From Micrasema longulum (Eukaryota > Arthropoda > Insecta > Trichoptera > Brachycentridae), in the NCBI GenBank assembly GCA_022494885.1, contig JAGVSM010001712.1, positions 1 to 64,000 on the forward strand: a stretch of 64,000 nt of DNA, read 5' to 3'. This document shows, one piece after another, positions 1-11,130 of this stretch. The position numbers and the translations under genes are program-made. The notes under the pieces are model-generated. The model made no database searches, was not told where the DNA came from, and worked only from the letters and a program-made list of their open reading frames with translations. Position 1 is the stretch's first letter, and each line of letters opens with the position of its first letter.

Positions 1-27
1 GGTCGTTCCTTTTTATTAATTCCTGAG

Positions 28-378
28 AAACTTCGCAGTACTATCATTAAATGCTCTATTTTTTACCACGCGCAAGAAAACGTAAAATATATTTATTTAA
101 AACATGTGAAAATGGCGATACAGACGTTACCCGTAGGGGTAGGAAGAGAGAATGAACCGCCACACACGTCTATCCTGGCATACATTTCTAGCTTCTTCCA
201 AATTCATACATCTTGTCATACATGCCCTTCGGTTTTGCCTGCTTTTAACATGACTAGACTTAAAATTTTGGTTTATCTGATTATGCCACGTCTTTTTCAC
301 ACATATTTTTTTTTTGCTTAGTTTGATAGTCTTTTTATAAACATATTAAAAAAAACACTAAAAATTTCCTCATTCTTG
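28..378. mobile_element. MITE-A pieces around a LINE fragment
   Basis: 28-100 resembles MITE-A in reverse orientation (TTTACCACGCGCAAGAAAAC). 300-378 resembles its right end (TTGCTTAGTTTGATAGTC, TTCCTCA) in plus orientation. The LINE fragment 126-290 lies between. Confidence 0.5.
126..290 (-). mobile_element. LINE 3' fragment (GRPRKTW-type ORF end)
   Basis: Antisense sequence close to 22220-22370. It encodes the decayed end of a LINE ORF2 upstream of a 3' UTR. It lies between two pieces of MITE-A. Confidence 0.55.
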
Positions 379-479
379 TTATATGAGGAGCAAACTCGAT
401 TGATATATTCCTGATTTGATTGTTGTAGCGATAGTAAAATTGGTGTGTTAATCGGCAATTATCAGAATTTAGGTAAAAA

Positions 480-640
480 AGAAAATCTTTTTAATATGGA
501 AATATCACATACCACGATTACGGATAAAAATATATGAAATGGATTTTGAATAATTAATTGTATTTTCAAAATCAATATGGATATTGTGGAGAAATGTTTT
601 CATACTTAAAAAAGAACTTTAAAAAAAATACGTTGCTAGA
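480..640 (+). repeat. Unclassified dispersed repeat (partner at 10978)
   Basis: ATAAAAATATATGAAATGGA and GGATATTGTGGAGAAATGTT recur in the same orientation at 10998-11095. Confidence 0.65.
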
Positions 641-1112
641 AAAATGCAACATGTTTGGCCTTGACAGATATGACGTCAAAATTAATGACAATTTTCCAAA
701 CAAATGTGTATGTCAATAACAAATTAGCATGAATCGTGACGTATTACGTGGCTAGTGAAATGACCGTTTTTGCGGGAATTCAAAATTACAAATTTAAAAA
801 TATCTTTTATGCTACTAATAATTAGATTTTTTTTCTCAACAGTATTTCATAGACCTTTATTACTTTAAAAATGTTTTAAAAAAAACTGATATTTCCCTAT
901 TAAAGATTAAACGTCGACTAAGTTTGATAAAACCGTATATAAATACAATATTACACATAATTCTCATTTGTGGGTTTCGCTAAAGAAACCACAGACCGCA
1001 ACATATCTAAACACATAAAAAATGTGTAATTTTTATTTTAAAAAAACGCTATCTACCGGTTCGTAAATCGTTTCATTTTGTATATTTTCCTCGGGAATTA
1101 CAAACTATATTT

Positions 1113-1366
1113 CGTCTCCTCAGAAACACAAAAACGTATCTCGATTTTGTCTGATTTGAGAAAACAGATAAAACCGCGCGACACGATACAAAAATGAGAA
1201 TACAATTAATACCTTTCAAAGCTATTACTTTTAAAGCTTCAAATAAACTGTCATCGAGATACGTGTCTTTTTGACTAAATATAACCTGTTATTTTGAGAA
1301 AGGTAAAGGTATATAAACTCAAAATTGATAAAAGTCGAGATACGTTTTTGTGTTACTAAGGGGACG
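1113..1366. mobile_element. Foldback MITE
   Basis: AACACAAAAACGTATCTCGA and its exact inverse TCGAGATACGTTTTTGTGTT lie about 200 bp apart. Flanking CGTCxCC and GGGGACG extend the arms. Confidence 0.75.
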
Positions 1367-3039
1367 ATTTATCATTGACATATAATACATAGATATCCCA
1401 TAGATATCGAAAACGAACACATATTTACTAAGTTTGTTTATGTATCCAAGGTTGTATTTAACGAGCATGCATATTCTACCAAAAATAAAAGGATACTTAT
1501 TTTTGGTACATAAAAAAGTTTGTGTTTTAACAGTCAGGTTCTTTCGTTAAATTCTTTGTAATTTTGACCCATTTATGTCTTTTCACTGGATTTTTAGGAA
1601 CGAAAGGATAATATTTTCTCAAGCTTATCATATTTTAAAAACGTATTTCTATCAGTGCATCACTGTGACTAAAAAGAGCTCACGTGAACAAATGCTGAGA
1701 AGTTCCTGATCGACCCACTTTAGTATATCCTTCCTGATCCCAACGGTTTAGCTAAATTTAATTTAAAACAACTGCATAAAAATCCACTTTTTGAAATATA
1801 GACCCTTTATATCATAAGCAAGGTAAATAATAAAGCAACTCCCAGATAAAAAATATTATTATATAATAAACAATTGCGCCGCTAAGCGTAGTTTAACGTT
1901 TACAAAAAATACATTTATATTTAAACATGAATTGTGTTGAGCTTTGTTTATCATTCACGAAAAAAAAAAATTTTACGATGAAAAGTTATGCAATCCTTTT
2001 TACAATGATTATCTGAAAGGTTTTTTACACGTTTTTATGACACAGGTAGGCATTTTTGTTTCGATTGTAAACGTCACTCGTCGAAAAACGATTAAATTTG
2101 CGTTAGGCATGACTGAGGCATGAGTTAAGTGTAATCATTTTCGAGAGCTTAGGGCCTATCTGTGTATTAATATGTCAATGAAATTTATCATGTTTCGTAA
2201 TAGTGTTAACACGCATATGGTAACAGGGCGTATGTATTATCAATTAAATGCGAGTATTCATAATCCATAAACCTCAACATCAGAAGTAACAGGTGAGCCT
2301 GGACTTTTCGATTTTATTATGACTAAAATGAATGCTTTTTTTTATTTAATAGCATAATTATACATTTTAACAATTTAAAAAAAATTTCACTTTTTATATT
2401 TTTACTAAAACTAAAATCCCACCAAGCCACTTTTTGTAGCTTGTTGGTGAAGATTATATTTATACTGACTTAATAATATTATTTACATTTATAAAAACAA
2501 TGAATAACAGATAAAAATTAACTGCCGGAAAGATCAGAATAAACATGTTTATACAAATAATAATATATAAATTTATTTTTTAAATACAAGAAAATATATG
2601 AAAAATTAAAATATTTACACCTAAGCTACTATTCATATATAAACTCTTGATCGAGTAGCCACTCTCTTATTTTGCTCTTGTTACAATGTGAGTTAAATTT
2701 TTCTTATTTACTATTTACTACTGTTATCCGAACCATCTATCACACGTTCTTGCTTTATAACAAATCGAAGTTTGCGGCTTTTGATTAAAAAAGAAATACT
2801 AATATCTACATTAAAAAAATATTTTTAAAAGCTACGAAATTTAACATCCAACTGGGATTTTTCGTTTGAATAAATGTTTTTTTTTCATATTTGTATTTGT
2901 GTATAAATAGTTGTCAAATTATTTTGTCTTTATTTAGTCGGAAAATTCATTTTTACCTACTAATATTATACATATCAATTTATTTGTTTATTTATTTAAA
3001 TGTACAATACACCACTACTGCCAATTACAATGTTTATTA
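1367..3039. other. AT-rich DNA, nothing recognised
   Basis: No coding frame, SINE or inverted-end element could be supported. A small hairpin (ACCAAAAATAA / TTATTTTTGGT) is at 1477-1506. Confidence 0.5.
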
Positions 3040-3345
3040 CATCAGACATGAATAACATTTTACAGAAGGGAATTTAGAAGTCATAAGCCCTGTGAATGCC
3101 TAGACTTCTATATTCCCTTCTGTAAAATGCTCTTAATTTCTGTTGTAATATGTAAATATTAACAGCTTCCTATGTGGTTGAATCCAGTCCTTGTCTACAA
3201 AAATTTGGACAATCTCAAAACATTGTTGATGAATCCACCTGGTCCAAGAAGAAGTATAAAACTTGAAAAATATTTTCAGGCGTTGCCTGGTATGTAGGTG
3301 AAATAATTCAATCGGATGAATCTCACACGCAACAATAAAGGTTTC
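3040..3345. repeat. Foldback family FB copy
   Basis: TTACAGAAGGGAATTTAGAA and TTCTATATTCCCTTCTGTAA form a local hairpin. The distal part (CCAGTCCTTGTCTAC, GGTCCAAGAAGAAGTATAAA) follows. Confidence 0.75.
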
Positions 3346-3406
3346 ATTTTAAAGGAATGAATAAAATTACTTTGTTTTGTGAACCACTTTTTTTATTCTC
3401 ACAACT

Positions 3407-3442
3407 GACTAGTTTCGGCATCTCACGTTTTACCCTCTTCAG
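3407..3442 (-). ncRNA. Weak hammerhead-like core
   Basis: Minus strand: CTGAAGA, 19-nt stem II region, GAAAC, then GTC at the end. The core letters match, but stem II is only two or three pairs and stem I has a mismatch next to the core. Confidence 0.35.
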
Positions 3443-3479
3443 GGTTATACAATAACTATTATATATAATTAACATTTTA

Positions 3480-3815
3480 CAACAGAGATGAATAACATTT
3501 AAGAGAAGGTAATATAGAAGTCCAGGCATCTACAGGGCTTATGACCTGTCAATGGCTGGTTTAAGTGGCCACTTTACACACTGTGTAACATTCACCATTC
3601 TGCCTATATTGAACATCTATATTCCTTCAATTCTTTCATCTGTTGATGTTTGTGAAGTTAAAGAGCTGAAACCTTTATTTATGCGGGTGAGATTCATCTA
3701 CTTGAATTATTTCCCCTACATACTAGGCAACGCCTGAAAATATTATTTTTTCAATTTCTATACTTCTTCATGGACCAGGTAATTTATTAACAATATTTTG
3801 AGTTAACAATTAAGA
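3480..3815 (+). repeat. Foldback family FB, single-orientation copy
   Basis: Runs from CAACAGAGATGAATAACATT through TGACCTGTCAATGGCTGG to CAACGCCTGAAAATATTA and GGACCAGGTAA. Confidence 0.75.
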
Positions 3816-5044
3816 GAAGGTAATATTATATATAAGACAATAATTTATCCTTTATTAGTTGTTTACTTGTTTTTATTCTTCATTGATTCATACGCGTGGT
3901 GGCGCGCGGGCCACAGTGTCATTATTACGACATAATTTTGGCTTTTTTGACACATCAAATGAATTCCAAAATTTTTTTAACGTAAAACCGGGGTGATGAA
4001 AAATGTAAAAAAACGTTAATTGGGGGGAATATTTGCACGAGAATGTACAAAGAAAGATGGGTCCTGAACATTTCGGTGTAAAAAGCGGGAAAACGTAAAA
4101 ACGAGGTTTTACTGTATATTAAGTCTTTCCAACTGATCTAAGCTAGATTTGATTTATTTTTTTAAAATTGGTCCGTAATGCCTCTTATCTTGTGCTCCTA
4201 TTCAGCAGAATTATTTACAGTTTATTCCAAATGCATGCGAATAATTTGATTACTTTTTGTATGGTAGTGGAAGTACGCCCCCCGAGCAGGGCAGGAAGCT
4301 AGGCTTAATCCAACCCAGATATTTCGCTTCACCCTCGGTTCGCTACCCGAAGCCGTTCTATCTGATTATGTGTCGAATCGCTTTATAATACGTAATTCCT
4401 TCGTTGTTTCTACCTTCCACCTAGCCTTTGGGCTTCATTGATTCAAGAACCCGTTCGCCCGTTTGACGAAAGTTGACAAACATTACAATAGTTTTTTTTT
4501 CGTTGCAAGAACTAGATGATAATTACGTAATAAGATAGATTTTTGCCCATTCCTTCATATTTTTTTATCGTTCTCTCATGTAAATTTATTCATAAATCAT
4601 TGTAGTCTACTTCATTGTACTCGTACTAATGATTTTACTGAAAAGCTGCTTTATTTTGAATGTTTTATCTCAACTTCCCGTCTTTCAATTTTTTTATATT
4701 TTCAATATAAATATATTATTTCCTAATATGCTTAAACAATAGTGTGTACATTCTACTTGCTTACACATATTTTGTTTTTTTTTTTATTATGTTTTTTTTT
4801 ATTGTTGGATTACACATATTTTTGATAACACTAACTATTCTGACATTGCTGATATTTATCAACTCTATTTAATCACTAAGTTTTTATATTTTTCTTTTAC
4901 ATTATATTGAAGTGTTGATATTCTATTAAATGTGTATTTTTGTAAAGTAAAAGGCACGGCATGAATCAAATAAATCTATATTTTGTTTTCTGTCAAACGT
5001 TTTTAGACGAATACTTCTACAATATCTAATAATTATACCTGCTG
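3816..5044. other. AT-rich DNA with one GC-rich patch
   Basis: A GC-richer patch at 4265-4350 (CGCCCCCCGAGCAGGGCAGG) looks like a repeat fragment but has no partner here. Otherwise nothing recognised. Confidence 0.4.
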
Positions 5045-5364
5045 TAGGGGAGACCGGGGTTAGTAGACTATAGGCCTTAGTAGACTCATCGGTGATAACT
5101 CTTCCGGTTCTCAACACAGGGCGCTCTAAGTCCTTCCCGTCTGGAACGTGGCCAGTGCGGATTAGTATTTATGTTCTTTTGGATCGCGACGCATGAGTCA
5201 GTTTAATTAGACAATGTTTGATTATGTCCAAATGCTTGCAGACTGGCTGGATTTCCTCCCTAGGGAGTTGTTCATATTTAAATTTATTTCAGCAGAGAGG
5301 GAAAAATTTTAGTGGATGCTCCAGATATAGGTTTATGATTCCAAATATTGGTTGAGCGAGTGGT

Positions 5365-5625
5365 TATTTCTTTTGACACACTGTGTAACATTCACCATTC
5401 TGCCTATGTTTGAACATCCACATTTCCTCAACTCTTCCATCTGTTGACTTTTGTGAAGTAAAATGAGGAAATGTGGATGTTCAAACATAGGCAGAATGGT
5501 GAATGTTACAAGTGTGTAAAGTGGCCACTAAACCAGCCAATGACAGGTCATAAGCCCTGTAAATACCTAGACTTCCATATTCCCTTCTCAAAAAAATTTT
5601 TCCCTCTCTGTTGAAATAAATTTAA
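5365..5625. repeat. Foldback family FB, palindromic copy inside a DNA transposon
   Basis: ATTCTGCCTATGTTTGAACA and TGTTCAAACATAGGCAGAAT face each other across about 60 bp. Confidence 0.8.
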
Positions 5626-6079
5626 ACAGTTTAATTAGAGCTGATTTTCAATATTTTTCTTCGGTGAGTAACTTTTTTTTTATTTCATTGTTTTTTACTA
5701 TCCCTTAAGTAAACAAAATCATATGTACGTATAGCGAATGCTTATTTTGCATATTTCGTGAGTAAATAGCGGTAGTTGTTTTTCTTGTCGGACCAGTCGT
5801 TTACTGGAATTAATGCTTTCAAATGAAAACCGTCCACTTGGGTTAGTCGACTCAGCGGCATTAGGGTTACTCGACTCACTGTAATTCCAATGACGATATA
5901 CAAATAATAACTATAACTACTTATTGATATGCCCTTTACCTATTTATATCTTATGTTTACATTTAAATTAAATAAAAACTGTAACTATTACTATTTTTTA
6001 TCAATTGAAAAAGGAAGTTTTTATTTCAATTATTTACGTTTACAATTATTGTTTTATTTTATTACAATGTTGCTCCGTA

Positions 6080-6310
6080 AGTACATAATTGTTGAAAGGA
6101 GAAGTTATAATACCTCTACGCAAACAGCGCACTAAATTCGGCGAACGCGCATTTGCGGTTGCAGGACCTACGGCATGGAATGCTCCCCCAGCAGAGGTCC
6201 GAAAGTGTGAGAGTGAAGTAATGTTTCGGAACTTAAAACCCACTTGTTCTCTAAATCATTTGAATAAATTCTTAGCATGTGGTGACAAAGTACATTATTT
6301 TTCCTAAGTT
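6080..6310 (+). mobile_element. LINE ORF2 C-terminal fragment
   Basis: The frame encodes PLRKQRTKFGERAFAVAGPT and AWNAPPAEVRK, matching the RTKFGERAFSVAGPxAWNSLP block near the end of LINE ORF2. It ends at TAA with a short AT-rich tail. It lies inside the candidate DNA transposon 5045-6738. Confidence 0.8.
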
Positions 6311-7095
6311 AAAATTAAATTAAATTATAATCACTTTTTAAAGCGTCCTTGGGGTATTGTATTACGAAAATGGTGCTATATAAGTTATCCATAATAATAC
6401 CAATAATTGAATACATGATCAAAATATAAATCATGCCGTTTAATATTTTTTTCTTGATTTATCTAACATTATTTTTTTTATTTTTGAATTAGACAACTAA
6501 CTCAATACTACGAGGTTCATGCCCCACACACCCGGGGCTGGTCGACCCACCGAAAGGAGTTTTCTGTAAAAATAATTGCTTCATTACAGGCAGATGTTTT
6601 AACTGTTTTACTGTATGATCACAAAATCAAATGTATATATTACAATATTGTATTAATATTCCATCGGCAAAAGGCTTTTTTTCCATCTTTTTGAAATTAC
6701 TAAGTTAAAATTGGGTCCACTAGCCCCGGTCTTCCCTATTATGCCAATCACTCATTATTAGTCTTCGCCTCGATTAATACGAGTATCTTGATTATTGACT
6801 GTTGATCCGTTAGAAATGTTTTTCTCCGAGACCAGAGCGAAACATAATACTTTCAGTTCTAAAAGTACCCGGGAAATCCGTCATCCGATATTTCCGTATC
6901 GAACACGGTTATTAATATGTCAAACGAGAAATACAGTGCTGTTTGTCGAGTACATAGAAATAAATTTCGTATTCTAGTTTCAAGGAATTTCTAAACTTCC
7001 TGGGGACTGATGACTGATATATAGTGCATTCAATCACATAAACGATTTCTCCAATTATTCAACCGTTTTACTCATTGCGGCTCTGTGGCCACCGA

Positions 7096-7835
7096 TAGCT
7101 AAATCAGCCACTCTACTGGGCTGTTCATTAAATTTGAAGGGCTGGGACGTTCGTTGAATGAATGAGGAACTTCAGCCCTACGGGAAATTGGATACAAAAA
7201 TGTTTTCTTGCGCGCGGTAAAAATAAGACCATTAAATTGTAATGCAAAGTTTCTTGAAAATGTTCGAAAAAAATAATATTTTAGTAAAAACGCACTACTT
7301 TGATTGACGTCACTGGTTCATATGAACTAAACAATGATGCGAGAGTTGGGAAGGATATCCGGTTGGCTTGCCGTAAACGAACCAATGGGAAGAACTAACA
7401 GAGAACAACTTCTGACGTCACACGCGGAGTTAAAAATCATTGCGCTGATAATACGAAGGGTAAAAAATTATTTTTTTTGGCTTAGTTTAATAGGCTTTTA
7501 ACAAAAAAAAAAAACAAAAAAAAAAGACACTGAACTTCCTCATTGAGATAACTCATCGTTCAACGTGTTGGCTGGTTGAAAGCTAGACCTTTTGAAACAG
7601 CCGATCCAAAGGCCACCGGGTAAGGTTAGCTAGGTTGGGTTAAGTTTAATAATAAAAAATATAAATTACTTTACATAACAAAATTAATTTAAAAATAAGA
7701 CAATTTTTATTGTTGTATTAAAATTAAAGAGGCTAAGCGACGTTAAACGTTCATTCAACGAACGGCCTAGCCATCCAGTTGTACGCCGGCATTTAATGAA
7801 CAGCCTGACCGCTCAGCGGAGTGGCTGATTTAGCT
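7096..7835. mobile_element. DNA-transposon relic with TAGCTAAATCAGCC ends, host of a nested MITE-A
   Basis: The left arm TAGCTAAATCAGCCACTC recurs inverted at 7818-7835. CGTTCGTTGAATGAA and TTCATTCAACGAACG also face each other. No transposase frame. MITE-A occupies 7163-7542. Confidence 0.75.
7163..7542 (+). mobile_element. MITE-A, full copy
   Basis: Ends TGAGGAACTTCAG and CTGAACTTCCTCA are inverted. The interior has CGGGAAATTGGATACAAAAA, GCGCGCGGTAAAAAT and two TGACGTCAC sites (about 7304 and 7411). No coding capacity. Confidence 0.8.
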
Positions 7836-8274
7836 ATTTTGCGGCGACAGCTTCATTATTGGCCGCAATCCATTTTATTATTGCTGAATTTTCAAAACGT
7901 ATTTTTGCGTATACTCAAATTATTTCCATTCAAAATAGTTTTAAAAAAACATGAGTAAAAATGTATTCAAAATTGTTTTAAGAGTCCTCCTACTAGGGTA
8001 TCGAAGTTTCGCGGTCTGGCCCTGAAAAACCGTGTATATTACTCAAATGTTTAATAGGCATCAGTAGATGACTCGTAAACCAACTTTTACATCGCCACTT
8101 TATAGTATATACTCATTTTAAAAATTAGCGAGGCATTGTTTTACTAATATAGCCACTCTACAAACGTTTTAATTGCTCTAATGGCTTAGTGACGGAGGCT
8201 ATTAATTCACGTCTATATAATGAAAAAAATGCACAAATAATCTAGAAAAGTTTAAAAATAGGGAGATCCGCGAA

Positions 8275-8400
8275 CGTTACACGGTGTGTAAAATGATTTA
8301 AACTAATGACAGGTCATACGTCCTGTAAATGCCCACACAATATTACCTTTTTTAAATGTTCTCCATCTCTGTTGTAATTTATATCAATTTCGAGACTTTG
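8275..8400 (-). repeat. Foldback family FB fragment
   Basis: ACACGGTGTGTAAAATGA and CAGGTCATACGTCCTGTAAA, ending TGTTCTCCATCTCTGTTGTA. Confidence 0.65.
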
Positions 8401-8756
8401 CAAATATTCGGACTTACTCAAAATATTGTTTTTTTTTTAAAATATTTATTTCTTTTGGTTAGTTAATATTCCATTTTTATGTCAATTAATATTTGCAATT
8501 GCAGTAAAATTACAATTATCCAGATTAATGAGTGCCAGATTTAATTGCCTTTGAAATAATAAAGCTAATTGGAATCATATTAAAAACTTACTTAAACATG
8601 TCCAGGAAAGTTAATTGCATAATTAAATTTAAATTTAGAACTTCTCCTTTATTTTTTATTTCCTCATAACGATCCGGATATTTGGCAATCCGAATGAATT
8701 GAGTTCGGATAAACAGAGTGCTACTGTATTTCAATATTACATTAATTTATAAATCT

Positions 8757-8890
8757 ATAATGGGACTTGGTCCGTGGTTAAAATCCCACCCTACAACAAC
8801 TTGATTTCCATTTTTCCAGCATAAGTTATTTACGACTTTTAGGAAATGGTCTGAAAATTTCAATATTTGAGTAAATAATAAGAACTCGAA
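8757..8890 (+). mobile_element. SINE-3 fragment
   Basis: CCGTGGTTAAAATCCCACC then CAACTTGATTTCCATTTTTC and ATTTGAGTAAATAATAAGAA. The 5' half of the head is missing. Confidence 0.65.
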
Positions 8891-9375
8891 TATTTATCAA
8901 CAATATTTTGAGATTGTCCAAATTTTTGTAGACAAGGACTGGATTCAACTCCCTGGGGAGCTGTTAACATTAACATATTATTACAACAGAGATAAAGAAC
9001 ATTTTAAGAGAGAAGGTAATATAGAAGTCTAGGCAACTACAGGGCTTATGACCTATCATTGGCTGGTTTAAATGGCCACTTTACACACTGCGTAACATTC
9101 ACAGGCGCACAGACATTTTCAGGCGTTGCCTAGTATGTAGGTTAAATAATTCAATTAGATGAATCTCACCCCGCATAAATAAAGGTTTCAGTTCTTTAAC
9201 TTTACAAACATAAACAGATGAAAGAATTGAAGGAATATAGATGTTCAAATATGGGCAGAATGGTGAATGTTACACAGTGTGTAAAGTGGCCACTTAAACC
9301 AGCCAATGACAGGTCATAGGCCGTGTAGATGCCTAGACTTCTATATTACCTTCTCTAAAATGTTCACATACATCT
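8885..9375. repeat. Foldback family FB, palindromic copy
   Basis: The left piece (TAATATAGAAGTCTAGGCAA, GGTTTAAATGGCCACTTTAC) and right piece (GTAAAGTGGCCACTTAAACC, GCCTAGACTTCTATATTACC) are inverted around 9105-9250. Confidence 0.8.
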
Positions 9376-10204
9376 TTTTTAAATCAATAAGTTTTCCACT
9401 ATTTTTTTTAATAAAAATATATACACAAATGTGTAAACTACGCTAGTAAAAAGTGTAAAATGTCTTTCCACAAAGCGAAAAATGTTAATGATATTAATAA
9501 TACAATAATTTTTCCTTCATTATTCATACTTTCAGACATTATTATACATCATACAATTTTCAACCTTTATCCATTAATCTACGAGTATTTTGTCATTTTG
9601 TTTTTTATTTTTTTATCATATTAATTTATTTTTAAAGTTTCAAGGAATAAGATCGGTTTATAAGGGTTTGATACACAAACAAAGCAGACTTCAATCTTGC
9701 GTTTGATTACGTTCAAGTAATAAATTCATATAAAAAAATCAATTTTCCATTTCATATTTCAAAAGCACATTCAATCAATATTCCTTATTAACCTCCTCTT
9801 GACGGTGTGTTATACTTGCCGCCGCGAGTTTACATATAACTTTATTCTGAATATTTTGCTAACGAAACATTTTCATTCAGTGCTTCCACAAGATGACCCT
9901 GGATTATTATTAAACCGATCAGCCTTCTATGAAGATCTTCAAGTATAACGCTCGTTGACAAAGCTCTCTTTCTTCTTAAAAAGCTTTACTTCCAGTTAAA
10001 CCGTGTTTAAAATTAATTCTAAAATATCGGTGTTTTGGTTTTATAAGAAAAGACTTGTCGATCATTTTTGAAAAACATAAATATATAATAACGATCGTCC
10101 CGTGTCTATTTTTTTCCTGCAATTTTAATAACGCAAAACTTTGAAGCAAATCAAATACTACGTTCTATTAACATAATTTCCGATATTTTAATATATTTGT
10201 TTAA
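9376..10204. other. AT-rich DNA, nothing recognised
   Basis: No supported gene or element. Confidence 0.5.
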
Positions 10205-10600
10205 ACAGAGAACCTTTTTGAGAAGGAAATATGGAAGTTTAATCATTTACAGGGCGTGTGATTTGTCATTACCTGGTTTAAGTAATCACTGTGCAATATT
10301 GTATTTTCTTTATCATTCTATATTATTATTCGTTTAAACTTCCGTATATTTTTGTTAACAAATTACAACAGGGATGGAGAACATTTTAGAAAAAGGAATA
10401 TGGAAGTCTAGGCATTTACTAGGGCTTTTGACCTGTCATCGACTGGTTTAAGTGGCCACTTTACACATTGTGTAGCGTTCACTATTTTGCCTATGTTTGA
10501 ACATATATATTTTTAATTCCTTCATCTGTTGATTTTAGTGAATTCTATTGTTGTGGTGAGATTCTATCTAATTATTCCACGTACTTAGGCAACGCTTAAA
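10205..10600 (+). repeat. Foldback family FB, two adjacent partial copies
   Basis: Partial copies at 10205-10320 and 10365-10600 in the same orientation (GAAATATGGAAGTTTAATCA; GGAATATGGAAGTCTAGGCA). Confidence 0.65.
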
Positions 10601-10977
10601 AATACTTTACAATTAGTAGTTTCCTAACTTCTTCTAATTTTAAGATTATTTTAATATAATCTATACGAAAAACTGATCTCCTGTTCTCCACTGTAATATA
10701 TGTATGTATTATTATGTATCCTCATATATTTTCTACTAATATTTAATTAAAAAAAATTTTTTTTTTACTTGTTCTTAATTCTTTTTTATGTTTTGCTCCT
10801 TTTTTGTGCAAAATGCATTTTTGTTCTTTCCACTTTTATACTAATATGTAAAGATGATATTTTTAGTATTTTTCTTTTTCTTCTAAAAATCATTAAAAAT
10901 TTTTTTTTGCCACTTCTGTGTAAAATACATATATCTGTCTTTATTTGTAAATATTTGGAAAGGTGTTTAAATTAATA

Positions 10978-11130
10978 GGGAAATATTACAACTACAAATA
11001 ACGATAAAAATATATGAAATGGATTTAGAATAATTAATTTAGTTTTCAAAATCAGTGTGGATATTGTGGAGAAATGTTTTCATACATAAATGTAAAAAAT
11101 AAATTTTAAAAAAAACTTTTCTAGATAACG
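10978..11130 (+). repeat. Unclassified dispersed repeat (partner at 480)
   Basis: Second copy of the 480-640 repeat, about 85 percent similar over 100 bp by eye. Confidence 0.65.

Larger units (their letters stand above)
5045..6738. mobile_element. Candidate DNA transposon with GGGGAGACCGGGG ends
   Basis: The left end TAGGGGAGACCGGGGTTAGT faces the right end CTAGCCCCGGTCTTCCCTA. Internal GTTAGTCGACTC copies resemble the ends. It contains a foldback repeat and a LINE fragment and has no transposase frame. Confidence 0.6.
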
